DNA from: Balneolaceae bacterium UBA7797
Lineage (GTDB): Bacteria > Bacteroidota > Rhodothermia > Balneolales > Balneolaceae
Assembly (NCBI GenBank): GCA_002480645.1
Contig: DLCN01000014.1
Coordinates: forward strand, 63,166-127,165
Direction: 5' to 3'
Length of the DNA stretch: 64,000 nucleotides
Part shown: positions 27,487-36,368 of the stretch, in pieces
Layout of the letters: every line of letters starts with the position of its first letter
Numbering within the stretch: position 1 is the first letter of the stretch
Notes under the pieces: generated by a model
Databases searched by the model: none
The model's input: only the letters and a program-made list of their open reading frames with translations
Told to the model about the DNA's origin: nothing
Made by a program: the position numbers and the translations under genes

Positions 27487-28836
27487 ATGAGACACTTATA
27501 CCGTTCATTAGCTGCGCTGGTCATTATAACGCTTTGGGTACAAACATCCGTAGCTCAAGAACTGCCTGCGTACGCTATTACTGATGTAACTATTCATAAT
27601 TCTGACGGTTCTGTGATGGAATCTGCTACTGTAGTGTGGCGAGATGGTATCATCGAAGCCGTTGGTGAAAATGTTACTGTTCCATTCGATGCCTTTGTGA
27701 CAAGTATGGGAGATAGTTTACATCTTTATCCCGGTTTTATCACCGGACTTGCAACATGGGGAAGTCCAAAACCACCCAGAAACCTTCCTAAACTCGACGA
27801 TCCCGGAAATCCGCCCTACGACAGAGCCGGAATTCAACCCGAGAGAGTTCCTACTGAGTTGATGGAAGATGACAAATCTTTTGAATCTGCGATGAAAGCA
27901 GGATTTACTACCGCTGCGATCGGACTGGATGGAAATATGTTGCCGGGACAGATACAGGTATTATCCCTTGCACCGGAAATTGAAGATCATGAATTAATGA
28001 ATGATTATCTGGGACTGCAAGGTAGTTTCGATTCTGCCCCGGGGGGATGGAGCAGTGGCGCTTATCCTTCTACTCAAATGGGAGTGATGGCGACCTACCG
28101 ACAGTTAATGTACGATGCGAAGGCACTTCAAACGCATATTAAATACAGCCAGAGTAATCCGGAAATGCCGGCACCTGAGAGAAATGCAGTACTCGAATCT
28201 CTATTCCCTTTGGTTAATAATACCAAACCCTTGTATTTCGAAGTGGATACTAAGGAAGACATCGAACGATTATTCCGTCTTCAGGATGAGTTTAAATGGA
28301 ATATTGTGATCGTTTCAGGGAAAGAGGCTTACGCAAAAGCAGAGGAACTGAAGTCACGTAAAATCCCCGTACTGGTAAGTTTTGATATTGCTGATGCCCC
28401 GGGTTGGTATAAAGAAGAAAAGAAAAAAGCCAAAAAGGCAGAAAGTGATACCACTGATACTGAAATGAAAAAAGAAGAACTGTCTGATGAGGAGCAACAT
28501 TTCAGGGATCGTCAGCTAAAAGCATGGACCATGCAGGCTAAGAATATCCGGATGCTGTTGGATACCGGCGTGAAAGTTGGGTTTACCACACAGGGCACAT
28601 CTTTTAAAAATATGGCCGGAAAGATCGAGGTCCTTTTAGATGAAGGTGAACTAACCGAAGAAGAGATCATCCAAATTATGACCTCCGGTACCGCTCAGAT
28701 CCTTGGTATCAACAAGAGTTTTGGGAAAGTAGCCAAAGGTATGAACGCCAGCTTTACCTTGTTCGATAAGCCGGTATTCGAAAAGAAATCGAAAGCGGTT
28801 TCCAGTGTAAGTAACGGAACCATCCACGAATTTTAG
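27487..28836 (+). CDS. Secreted amidohydrolase-like protein lacking the HxH metal motif
   Basis: The chosen ATG at 27487 gives a compact signal peptide (MRHLYRSLAALVIITLWV..., cleaved near SVAQ) and 449 residues. An in-frame ATG at 27454 would add 11 residues and cannot be excluded. The protein has the amidohydrolase frame: a small beta-sandwich start (ITDVTIHNSDGSVMESATVVW), a (beta/alpha) barrel, and a C-terminal ILGINKSFGKVAKGMNASFTLFD return to the sandwich. At the place where active members have PGxIDxHxH it reads YPGFITGLATWG, so both metal-binding histidines are missing. A charged Lys/Glu linker (KEEKKKAKKAESD) lies near residue 325. It is probably not a classical hydrolase and may be a partner of the intact paralogue 11 bases downstream. 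Confidence 0.8.
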   Translation: MRHLYRSLAALVIITLWVQTSVAQELPAYAITDVTIHNSDGSVMESATVVWRDGIIEAVGENVTVPFDAFVTSMGDSLHLYPGFITGLATWGSPKPPRNLPKLDDPGNPPYDRAGIQPERVPTELMEDDKSFESAMKAGFTTAAIGLDGNMLPGQIQVLSLAPEIEDHELMNDYLGLQGSFDSAPGGWSSGAYPSTQMGVMATYRQLMYDAKALQTHIKYSQSNPEMPAPERNAVLESLFPLVNNTKPLYFEVDTKEDIERLFRLQDEFKWNIVIVSGKEAYAKAEELKSRKIPVLVSFDIADAPGWYKEEKKKAKKAESDTTDTEMKKEELSDEEQHFRDRQLKAWTMQAKNIRMLLDTGVKVGFTTQGTSFKNMAGKIEVLLDEGELTEEEIIQIMTSGTAQILGINKSFGKVAKGMNASFTLFDKPVFEKKSKAVSSVSNGTIHEF

Positions 28837-28847
28837 GAGATACAATC

Positions 28848-30239
28848 ATGAAGAGAATAACGATTGCCATTCTGTTTGTACTGCTTGCTGGTACCGTATA
28901 TGCACAGCAAACCGGCTCAGTACTTATCAAAAATGCCACTTTAGTTACCATTACCGATGGAAATAAAGAGAACAGCGACATCCTGATCCAGGATGGAAAG
29001 ATCAAAAAGATCGGTGAAAATTTAACAGCACCACGCGGTGTGGAAACCATAGATGCCTCAGGTAAATATGTAATGCCCGGTATTATTGATCCGCATTCAC
29101 ATTTAAACACGGTTTCAACCAACGAAGCCAGAAATCCGGTTACGGCTGAGGTAACCATGGAAGAATCCATCAACCCGAACAGCGTAGCCGTGTATCGGGC
29201 ACTTGCCGGTGGTGTTACAAGTATTCACCTCATGCACGGGTCGGCTAACGTGATCGGTGGCCAGAATGAGACGTTGAAACTTCGCTACGGCGCAGGACAG
29301 GACGGAATGCGTTTCAAGGGAGCGCCACGCACCATTAAATTTGCTTTGGGTGAAAACCCAACCAGAGTTCATGGTCAGGGAAACGGAATACAACCGAGAA
29401 CCAGAATGGGCGTAGAGCAGATCATCCGTGGTTATTTTGATGCCGCTCAGGATTACAAACGTAACCGGGAAGAGTATCTGACAGCTAAAGCACAATACGA
29501 TAAAAAGAAAAAGGGTACCCCTCCGGTACCGGTTGCTCAGAACCTCCGCTATGATGTGCTAAACGACATCATCGACGGAAAGGTGTTAGTACATTGCCAT
29601 TCTTACCGCGCCGATGAGATATTGATGTTGATGCGTGTTTTTAAGGATTATGGAATCAAAAATTACACCTTTCAGCATGGAAATGAAGCGTTCAAAGTAG
29701 CTAAAGAGCTTAAAGAAAACGGCGCTTATACTTCAGTATTCTCGGATTGGTGGGCGTACAAATTCGAAGTGTATTATTCCACAGCGTACAATGCGTCTAT
29801 TCTGAATGCCAATGGGGTGATCAACAGTATAAACAGTGATGATAACGAGTTGATCCGTCACCTCAATCACGAAGCCGCCAAGACCATTCGTTATGGGAGC
29901 ACTTCTCAGCAGGATGCCCTTAAAATGATCACCATTCATCCGGCTATTCAGCTTGGCATAGATGACCGGGTTGGAAGTCTCGAAGTAGGAAAAGATGGTG
30001 ACGTGGTGATCTGGAGTGGAAATCCGCTCAGTATCTACAGCAAAGTGGAAAAGACCTTTGTGGATGGAATGAAATATTTCGATCTGGAAAAGGATGAAGC
30101 GGATATGAGAATTTCGGTAGATGCTTCGGATGATTACGAATCCGCGGCTATGTTTACCGACCATCTCACCGGAAGAGAATATGATGCGTGCCTGCAAGAC
30201 ACCTTCATTTTATTCGAAGAACAATCCTTTCAACAATAA
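28848..30239 (+). CDS. Secreted metal-dependent amidohydrolase (imidazolonepropionase-like)
   Basis: This 463-residue protein has a signal peptide of about 19 residues (ending TVYA) and a complete amidohydrolase metal set. H83 and H85 lie in MPGIIDPHSH, with further histidines in VLVHCHSY and FTFQHGNE and a late aspartate in SINSDDNE. The C-terminus has the usual GIDDRVGSLEVGKDGDVVIWSGNPL. Family members hydrolyse C-N bonds in cyclic amides, peptides or related substrates. The secreted Bacteroidota clade has no agreed substrate. It is the middle of three consecutive paralogous genes (spacings of 11 and 14 bases) and the only one with the full catalytic site. Its periplasmic or surface location is inferred from the signal peptide. 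Confidence 0.9.
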   Translation: MKRITIAILFVLLAGTVYAQQTGSVLIKNATLVTITDGNKENSDILIQDGKIKKIGENLTAPRGVETIDASGKYVMPGIIDPHSHLNTVSTNEARNPVTAEVTMEESINPNSVAVYRALAGGVTSIHLMHGSANVIGGQNETLKLRYGAGQDGMRFKGAPRTIKFALGENPTRVHGQGNGIQPRTRMGVEQIIRGYFDAAQDYKRNREEYLTAKAQYDKKKKGTPPVPVAQNLRYDVLNDIIDGKVLVHCHSYRADEILMLMRVFKDYGIKNYTFQHGNEAFKVAKELKENGAYTSVFSDWWAYKFEVYYSTAYNASILNANGVINSINSDDNELIRHLNHEAAKTIRYGSTSQQDALKMITIHPAIQLGIDDRVGSLEVGKDGDVVIWSGNPLSIYSKVEKTFVDGMKYFDLEKDEADMRISVDASDDYESAAMFTDHLTGREYDACLQDTFILFEEQSFQQ

Positions 30240-30253
30240 ATGAGGACCTGACA

Positions 30254-31573
30254 ATGAAATTGATAGTAAAATCTTTACTTATAGTTCTTCTGTTGATTGG
30301 TTTTGGAAAAGCTGAAGCTCAGATCACAGAGAAGCCGGTATTTGGTAAGATCGCCATTACCGGAGGAACCGTGCATACTGTAACTAACGGCACCATCGAA
30401 AACGGGGTGGTACTTATTAACGGTAACAAGATCGCTTTTGTAGGAAAGAATGCGAAGATCACTTCCGATTACACGGTGGTGGATGCAAGCGGAAAGCACG
30501 TTTATCCGGGGTTTATGGATTCCGGCACATCACTGGGCCTTGTCGAGATCAATGCGGTGGCAGTAACCGTAGACAATCAGGAGATCGGTGAATTTAAACC
30601 AAATATGCTGGCATTTACGGCTTTCAATCCTCATAGTGCGGCAATTCCGGTTACACGGGTAAACGGGATCACTCATGTGCTTACAGCACCACAGGGTGGA
30701 CGAATTGCCGGTCAGGCTGCAGTTATGAATCTCTGGGGGTATTCGCCGGATTCAATGGCCGTGGATGGCAGTGCCGGAATGGTGGTAGAATGGCCGTCAC
30801 AGCGCCGATTTGGACGATGGGATAGCCGTTCTGATAAAGAGGTCAAAGAACGCTACGAAAAAGCGATCACCGCATTGGATGAAATGCTGGATAAAGCCCG
30901 CTTTTATGATGCAATGATGAGCGCTTTCGAGGATTCTCCTAAAGGAAAAGAACAACCTGATAAGGACATTGAGCTGGAAGCCATGCGCGAAATGGTGAAT
31001 GGTGAAACGCCATTATTAATTCAGGTTACTCGCGAGAAAGACATCCTTTCTGCACTTGAGTGGGCATCAAAAGATGAAAACAGTGATCTGAAGATCATCT
31101 TTGCGGGAGTTGAAGAAGGATGGAGAGTAGCTGATAAGATCGCTGAGGCAGGGATCCCATGTCTGGTGTCTTCTTTACATCTGCCTACCCGTCAGTATGA
31201 TCATGTTCATAAACCCTATCAGAATGCGTCACTGTTAACTGAAGCAGGTGTTAAAGTAGCTATCATGACCGGTGAAGTAGAAAATGTTCGAAATCTGCCA
31301 TTCCATGCAGGATATGCAGCAGCGTATGGTTTAGGAACTGAAGAAGCGGTTAAAGCTGTAACGATCAATCCGGCAGAGATCTTCGGATTTGATGATGTGC
31401 TTGGTTCTCTGGAAGCAGGTAAAATGGCCAACCTTTTCATCAGTGATGGAGATCCGTTCGAACCGTTAACCCACGTGGAACATGTTTTCATTAATGGGTA
31501 TAAGATCCCGATGACGGACCGACATTCGCAACTGTATGAGGAATTCCTCGACAGAGATGCGGTAGAAAAATAA
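30254..31573 (+). CDS. Secreted amidohydrolase-like protein, third paralogue, HxH absent
   Basis: The ATG at 30254 follows a TGAGGA ribosome-binding site by about eight bases and gives a clean signal peptide (MKLIVKSLLIVLLLIGFGKAEA). The mature protein therefore starts there, for 439 residues in all. A longer in-frame start at 30188 would overlap the preceding gene. The fold is amidohydrolase (GKIAITGGTVHTVTNGTIENG at the start; FDDVLGSLEAGKMANLFISDGDPFEP at the end), but the metal motif position reads VYPGFMDSGTSLG, without histidines. It keeps a later HVHKPYQN segment and TGEVENVRNLPFHAG. Like the first gene of the trio, it is probably a non-canonical or inactive paralogue. A terminator follows 20 bases after the stop. 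Confidence 0.82.
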   Translation: MKLIVKSLLIVLLLIGFGKAEAQITEKPVFGKIAITGGTVHTVTNGTIENGVVLINGNKIAFVGKNAKITSDYTVVDASGKHVYPGFMDSGTSLGLVEINAVAVTVDNQEIGEFKPNMLAFTAFNPHSAAIPVTRVNGITHVLTAPQGGRIAGQAAVMNLWGYSPDSMAVDGSAGMVVEWPSQRRFGRWDSRSDKEVKERYEKAITALDEMLDKARFYDAMMSAFEDSPKGKEQPDKDIELEAMREMVNGETPLLIQVTREKDILSALEWASKDENSDLKIIFAGVEEGWRVADKIAEAGIPCLVSSLHLPTRQYDHVHKPYQNASLLTEAGVKVAIMTGEVENVRNLPFHAGYAAAYGLGTEEAVKAVTINPAEIFGFDDVLGSLEAGKMANLFISDGDPFEPLTHVEHVFINGYKIPMTDRHSQLYEEFLDRDAVEK

Positions 31574-31592
31574 AAGTATAAGCTCGTGTAAT

Positions 31593-31625
31593 AAGCCGGT
31601 AGTAGTCTGCCGGCTTTTCTTTTTT
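31593..31625 (+). terminator. Rho-independent terminator after the amidohydrolase operon
   Basis: A perfect 7-base inverted repeat (AAGCCGG at 31593-31599, CCGGCTT at 31610-31616) is followed by a T-rich run with one interrupting C (31615-31625). It closes the three-gene amidohydrolase operon. Confidence 0.85.
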
Positions 31626-31680
31626 CTACTCACAAATAATCCCGATATTGATCATCAATCTAACCAAAGGAATAAGTGTA

Positions 31681-33048
31681 GTGAAGGAGTCCATAAGAAT
31701 AGCATCCGGACAGGGATTCTGGGGCGATCTGCCTCAGGCACCCGTTGATCAGGTTAAAAGAGGTCCCATTGATTATTTAGTGATGGATTATCTGGCGGAA
31801 GTCACGATGTCGATCATGCAAAAACAGCGAATGAAAAATCCTGACTGGGGATATGCCCGTGATTTTGTGGGGGTCATCAGTCAGATCCTTCCGGAGATCA
31901 GTTCGGGTGTAAAAGTGATCAGCAATGCCGGAGGGGTAAATCCGATGGCATGTAAAGAAGAGATCATTAAAACAGCCCGGGAGCAGGGGATCAGCGGTAT
32001 TAAAGTTGCGGTGGTGGATGGAGATGACATTTTGCCAAATATCGATCAACTTATCCGGGACGGACATCCTCTAAAGAATATGGACAATGGAAAGCCTGTA
32101 AGTTCGGTGAAAGATCAGTTACTGAGCGCCAATGTTTATTTTGGATGCAGGCCAATCGTTGAAGCTCTGGAAAAAGGAGCAGATATTGTGATCACAGGCC
32201 GTGTTACTGATACAGGACTCACACTTGCTCCGATGATCCACGAATTCGGCTGGTTATACAATGACTTTGATAAAATGGCGGTAGGAACCATTGCAGGACA
32301 TATTATTGAGTGTGGAGCACAGGTTAGTGGGGGAAACTTCACGGATTGGGAAATGGTAGAGGATTTCACGGAGATCGGATTCCCCATCATAGAAGCTCAT
32401 CCTGATGGAACATTTTATGTTACCAAGCATGAAAATACCGGTGGTCTGGTTAATGAGATGACCGTAAAAGAACAACTACTCTATGAGATCGGAGATCCAT
32501 CAGAATACATTACTCCGGATGTGATCGCTGATTTTACCAGTATTCAGATCGCACAAGATGGAAAAGACCGGGTAAAAGTATTTGGTATCACTGGAAAACC
32601 GGATACCCCGACCTATAAAGTTTCTGCCAGTTATAATGATGGGTATAAAATGACCTCAACACTGGTATACAGTTGGCCGGATGCATTAAAAAAGGCGGTT
32701 AAGGCTACAGAAATTTTAGAACAAAGAGCAGAAAAGCTGGGGCTCGTTTTTGATGAATTCAACAAAGAGTATGTAGGATTCAATGGAACTACAGAAACTC
32801 CGGTAAATGAAGAGGCACTTAACACAGAATTTGACGAAATTCAGATCAGAGTGAGTGTATCGGGTCAAAACAAAGATCACCTGAACAGATTTGGAATGGA
32901 AATCGCACCGTTGATCCTTACAGGTCCATCCGGTGTGACCGGGTTTGCAGGTGGCCGACCGAAAGCAAGTGAAATTGTGGCGTATTGGCCGGCCTTACTA
33001 GATAAAAAAGCTGTATCGCCGAGAGTGACCATATTCGAAATAAATTAA
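31681..33048 (+). CDS. AtuA-like protein (DUF1446, acyclic terpene utilisation family)
   Basis: I place the start at the GTG at 31681, which has AAAGG about ten bases upstream and yields KESIRIASGQGFWGDLPQAPVDQV, the normal family N-terminus (455 residues). A TTG at 31648 would add 11 unlikely residues. Family features include VISNAGGVNPMACKEEI, VYFGCRPIVEALEKGADIVITGR and TIAGHIIECGAQVSGGNFTDW. DUF1446 proteins include AtuA of the Pseudomonas citronellol/geraniol pathway, but most are of unknown function and many lack terpene genes nearby. No other terpene-degradation gene is in the window. The common C-terminal DUF4387 extension is missing. It is followed 53 bases later by an ABC exporter gene and may share its transcript. 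Confidence 0.85.
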   Translation: MKESIRIASGQGFWGDLPQAPVDQVKRGPIDYLVMDYLAEVTMSIMQKQRMKNPDWGYARDFVGVISQILPEISSGVKVISNAGGVNPMACKEEIIKTAREQGISGIKVAVVDGDDILPNIDQLIRDGHPLKNMDNGKPVSSVKDQLLSANVYFGCRPIVEALEKGADIVITGRVTDTGLTLAPMIHEFGWLYNDFDKMAVGTIAGHIIECGAQVSGGNFTDWEMVEDFTEIGFPIIEAHPDGTFYVTKHENTGGLVNEMTVKEQLLYEIGDPSEYITPDVIADFTSIQIAQDGKDRVKVFGITGKPDTPTYKVSASYNDGYKMTSTLVYSWPDALKKAVKATEILEQRAEKLGLVFDEFNKEYVGFNGTTETPVNEEALNTEFDEIQIRVSVSGQNKDHLNRFGMEIAPLILTGPSGVTGFAGGRPKASEIVAYWPALLDKKAVSPRVTIFEIN

Positions 33049-33070
33049 AACGAAACTTTAAGGAAGGTTC

Positions 33071-33087
33071 TTCAGTTACTAACTGAA
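33071..33087. repeat. 17-base palindrome upstream of the ABC exporter gene
   Basis: TTCAGTTA and its exact reverse complement TAACTGAA are separated by one base. The element lies 14 bases before the GTG start of the exporter gene and 22 bases after the DUF1446 stop. No T-run follows, so it is not a standard terminator. It could be an operator or an mRNA hairpin close to the ribosome-binding site. Confidence 0.45.
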
Positions 33088-33101
33088 AACAATGTGAGCT
33101 G

Positions 33102-34895
33102 GTGGGAGCGCTAAAAGAGCTAAACGTTTATTTAAGAAAGTACAGGTTATCGGTAATTCTGGGAACCATATTCCTTACGGGAGCTAATTTTTTTCTCGTA
33201 TGGATACCTATTCTCATACGGGAAACCATCGATAAGGTGGAATCTCTATCCGAAAAAAATTACAACGTACCGGATGGATTGATAGACACACTGTTTACGA
33301 GTGAAGCTGGTCAGATCCTGGGAATCAATTCCCTGTACCTGGTTGGAGCAGTTATACTCTACGGTTTCTTTTTATTTCTTACCCGACAAACACTGATCGT
33401 TACTTCCAGAAAAGTTGAATTTGATATACGGAACGACATCATTAAAAAGCTGATGGAACTCCCTCAGCAATTTTATGCCAAATATTCTCAGGGAGAAGTT
33501 TTTGTACGGGCATCAGAAGACGTTAACAAAGTGCGGGAATATTACGGCCCCGTGATCATGTATAGCATCAATACAGTAACACGGGCAGGATTTGTGATCG
33601 TAATGATGTATCTGGTGAACAAGGAATTGATGTATTGGGCATTGTTGCCACTTCCTTTACTTTCGATCTTTGCTTATTGGATCACAGGATATATCCACAA
33701 ACATTCAAAGATCATTCAGGAGCAATACTCGCGGGTATCAGGTCAGGCAAAAGAAACTTTTTCCAGCATCAGACTCATCAAAGCTTACAACCGCGGTATT
33801 TATGAACAATCCAAGTTTGATGCACTAAGTGAAGACTATCGTAAGAAAAAACTAAGGCTTGATATGATCGAATCTCTCTTTCATCCCGGCCTAAATTTTT
33901 TGATCGGTATTTCCCTCATAATCGTGATCTGGCAAGGTGGTAAGATGATCATTGAAGGCTCGCTATCGGTGGGTAATATTGCAGAATTCCTCATCTACGT
34001 GAATTATCTGATCTGGCCGGTAGCAGCTTTAGGCTACACGATGAATCGGTTTCAGCGGTCACTGGCTTCCTGGCAGCGAATAAAAGAAGTACTCGATTAT
34101 CCGGTGGACATCATTGAGGATGAAAAAGTGGAAGAGAGGGAGATCAAAGGGGCTATTGAGTTTAAAAATGTATGGTTCAGATATCCCGATTCTGATGAGT
34201 TTGTGATCAAAGACATGAATCTGAAGATCGAAGCAGGTAAGAATATTGCTATTGTAGGTCGTACCGGATGTGGTAAAACAAGTCTTGTTCAACTTATTCC
34301 ACGGTTATTTGATCCGTCTAAAGGGCAGATACTTATAGATGGGGTAGACCTGAAAAAGCATTCACTTCGTCAATTAAGAAGATCCATCGGGTTCGTTCCT
34401 CAGGATAACTTTTTGTTTTCTGATACTATCGGTGAGAACATAGCGTTTGGCATGGAGGAAGCCACTCCGGCAATGATAGAAATGGCCGCAGAAAAGGCAC
34501 AGGTAAAGGATAATATTTTGGATTTTGAGAAAAAATTTCAGACTATGCTCGGCGAACGGGGTATCACACTCTCAGGTGGTCAAAAACAACGTACAGCCAT
34601 CGCAAGAGCGCTAATAAAAGACCCAAAGATATTAATTTTCGATGATTCGCTTAGTGCGGTAGATACAAAAACAGAAGACGCAATATTACAGCAGTTGAAG
34701 GAAGAACTGAGCGGAAGAACAACAATAATGATTAGTCACAGAATTTCAACCATCAAGGATGCCGATTTTGTATATTACATAGAAGACGGGAATATTGTGG
34801 AATCCGGCACACACGACGAACTTTTGTCGATCGACGGCCATTACAGGGCTATGTACGAAAAACAATTACTTGAACAAGAATTACAAGAAATCTAA
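33102..34895 (+). CDS. ABC exporter half-transporter, degenerate ATP-site subunit
   Basis: This 597-residue protein has six predicted membrane helices (about 18-330) fused to an ATPase domain. Walker A is GRTGCGKTS (from about 386), the signature is LSGGQKQR (about 490) and Walker B is ILIFDDS. The residue after the Walker B aspartate is D515 instead of the catalytic glutamate. Such a change marks the degenerate site of heterodimeric exporters such as TM287/288 and BmrCD. The second half is very likely the 591-residue protein encoded at 36369, whose Walker B is normal and whose signature is altered. The start is a GTG. The substrate is unknown, with lipids or drugs typical of the group. The RNase Z-like gene lies between the two halves. 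Confidence 0.92.
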   Translation: MGALKELNVYLRKYRLSVILGTIFLTGANFFLVWIPILIRETIDKVESLSEKNYNVPDGLIDTLFTSEAGQILGINSLYLVGAVILYGFFLFLTRQTLIVTSRKVEFDIRNDIIKKLMELPQQFYAKYSQGEVFVRASEDVNKVREYYGPVIMYSINTVTRAGFVIVMMYLVNKELMYWALLPLPLLSIFAYWITGYIHKHSKIIQEQYSRVSGQAKETFSSIRLIKAYNRGIYEQSKFDALSEDYRKKKLRLDMIESLFHPGLNFLIGISLIIVIWQGGKMIIEGSLSVGNIAEFLIYVNYLIWPVAALGYTMNRFQRSLASWQRIKEVLDYPVDIIEDEKVEEREIKGAIEFKNVWFRYPDSDEFVIKDMNLKIEAGKNIAIVGRTGCGKTSLVQLIPRLFDPSKGQILIDGVDLKKHSLRQLRRSIGFVPQDNFLFSDTIGENIAFGMEEATPAMIEMAAEKAQVKDNILDFEKKFQTMLGERGITLSGGQKQRTAIARALIKDPKILIFDDSLSAVDTKTEDAILQQLKEELSGRTTIMISHRISTIKDADFVYYIEDGNIVESGTHDELLSIDGHYRAMYEKQLLEQELQEI

Positions 34896-34959
34896 AAACA
34901 TAACCAACCGGGATACTTGTTGAACGCAAGATCCCAATGGACATTACGGGAGAAGAACA

Positions 34960-36357
34960 ATGATTGTAGTACCATTAGGAATTGCATCTGCTACACCAAC
35001 GGCAATCAGACACTTGCCATCAGTTGCACTTTGGAGAGAAGGAAGCGTTTATCTTTTCGATTGCGGAGAAAACACTCAAATGAATATGCTTCAGGCGGGT
35101 CTTAAGCGATCTAAAATTGATAGTATATTTTTATCTCACTTCGATGTGGATCATTACTCGGGTTTAATGGGATTATTATCCACATTGCAATTACAACGTC
35201 GGGATAAAGAACTGACCATCTCAGGACCAAAAGGAATTAAAGAATTCGTAAACTGGAACCTTCAGTTCTCTGGTGTAGAGCTTGGTTTCGACATAAACTA
35301 CGTGGAAATTGAAGAAGGTGCAGAGGTAACGAAAGTTGTTGATGCTGATGATTTCTATGTAGAAGCCCGCCCGCTTAAACACCGAAAATTTTGTGTAGGG
35401 TACCGTTTTCAGGAAAAAGATAAACCGGGTAAAGTAGACGCAGCTAAAGCTGAACAACTTGGAATCACCAAGGATGAACAATTCAAAGCATTGAAAGCGG
35501 GTGAAAATATAACACTTGAAGATGGCACTACTGTTGAAGCCTATGAGATCGTTGGACATCCTCGTCCGGGAGATAGCTTTGCTTATGTTACTGATACCGA
35601 ATATTGCCCGAATTCTGTAAAGCTGGCAATGAACACCAACATACTGTATCACGAAGCTACCTTCAGTAATCAATTGGCAGATAAGGCCAAAGAGACCGGA
35701 CACAGTACTGCTGCCGATGCTGCCAGAGTAGCAACAGAAGCGCAAACTAAATTATTGGTTATCGGACATTTCTCAGCTCGTTACACGAATCTTCATGTGC
35801 TGTTAAAGGAAGCCCGGGACGGATTCTATCCAACCTGGTTGGCCAATGAGTTACGACCGATCTTTACTGATCCTACTCACGAACGTGGTATTATCGAACC
35901 TAAAGTCGAGATCAAGGACCTGACCAAGAAACCGGATAATAATTATTCAAACCGTGGCGGAGGTGGTGGAAACTACAATCGCGGTGGCGGTGGTGGCCGA
36001 AGTAAATCAGGTAAGAACTTCAGATCACGTAAACCTCGTAGTGGTGGCGGAGGCTATAAAGGTGGTGGCCGCAGTGATAACCGCAGAGGCGGAGGCGACT
36101 ACAATCGTGGTGGTGGCGACTACAACCGAGGTGGTGGTGGCTATAACCGAGGCGGTGGTGATTACAACCGCGGTGGTGGTGACTATAACCGTGGTGGCGG
36201 CGGAGATCGGTACAACAACCGTGATCGTTACAGCAACCGGGGCGATAATCGTTATGGAAGTTCCAGTTATAACAGAAATGATAATGACGGGAACGATACA
36301 AAACCAAAAAAGACTATTACTCCTAGAACATCCTACGACGATTTCGATAGATTCTAA
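34960..36357 (+). CDS. RNase Z-like metallo-beta-lactamase-fold protein with long RGG tail
   Basis: Residues 1-310 align by motif with tRNase Z. LFDCGENTQ, the exosite-type PLKHRKFCVGYRF, HEATF...GHSTAADAA and IGHFSARY are all present. Canonical RNase Z trims tRNA 3' ends with two zinc ions bound by HxHxDH. Here the motif is H60-F-D62-V-D64-H65, so the second histidine is aspartate. From about residue 327 comes a low-complexity tail rich in Gly, Arg, Asn and Tyr (RGGGDYN-type units) of roughly 100 residues, ending in a polar, charged segment. RGG boxes bind RNA and promote condensation in eukaryotes and in some bacterial RNA helicases. The total of 465 residues is about 150 more than usual. 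It is encoded between two ABC exporter halves, 64 and 11 bases away. The role is probably tRNA or RNA processing, with altered metal coordination. Confidence 0.85.
   Translation: MIVVPLGIASATPTAIRHLPSVALWREGSVYLFDCGENTQMNMLQAGLKRSKIDSIFLSHFDVDHYSGLMGLLSTLQLQRRDKELTISGPKGIKEFVNWNLQFSGVELGFDINYVEIEEGAEVTKVVDADDFYVEARPLKHRKFCVGYRFQEKDKPGKVDAAKAEQLGITKDEQFKALKAGENITLEDGTTVEAYEIVGHPRPGDSFAYVTDTEYCPNSVKLAMNTNILYHEATFSNQLADKAKETGHSTAADAARVATEAQTKLLVIGHFSARYTNLHVLLKEARDGFYPTWLANELRPIFTDPTHERGIIEPKVEIKDLTKKPDNNYSNRGGGGGNYNRGGGGGRSKSGKNFRSRKPRSGGGGYKGGGRSDNRRGGGDYNRGGGDYNRGGGGYNRGGGDYNRGGGDYNRGGGGDRYNNRDRYSNRGDNRYGSSSYNRNDNDGNDTKPKKTITPRTSYDDFDRF
36088..36208 (+). repeat. 21-base tandem repeats encoding RGGGDYN units
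   Basis: Inside the RNase Z-like gene, about five or six imperfect 21-base units encode RGGGDYN or RGGGGYN. They differ mainly at third codon positions (for example cgtggtggtggc and cgaggcggtggt), which suggests selection on the peptide rather than recent duplication alone. Copy number may vary between strains. Confidence 0.85.
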
Positions 36358-36368
36358 AACCGATCTAA

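Noticed and set aside
30188..30253. Longer start for the third amidohydrolase paralogue
   Set aside because: It would overlap the preceding gene and bury the signal peptide behind a basic 22-residue extension. The ATG at 30254 has a good ribosome-binding site.
36088..36208. Tandem repeats that might be taken for a CRISPR array
   Set aside because: The units are only 21 bases, contiguous without unique spacers, and in frame within the RNase Z-like gene.
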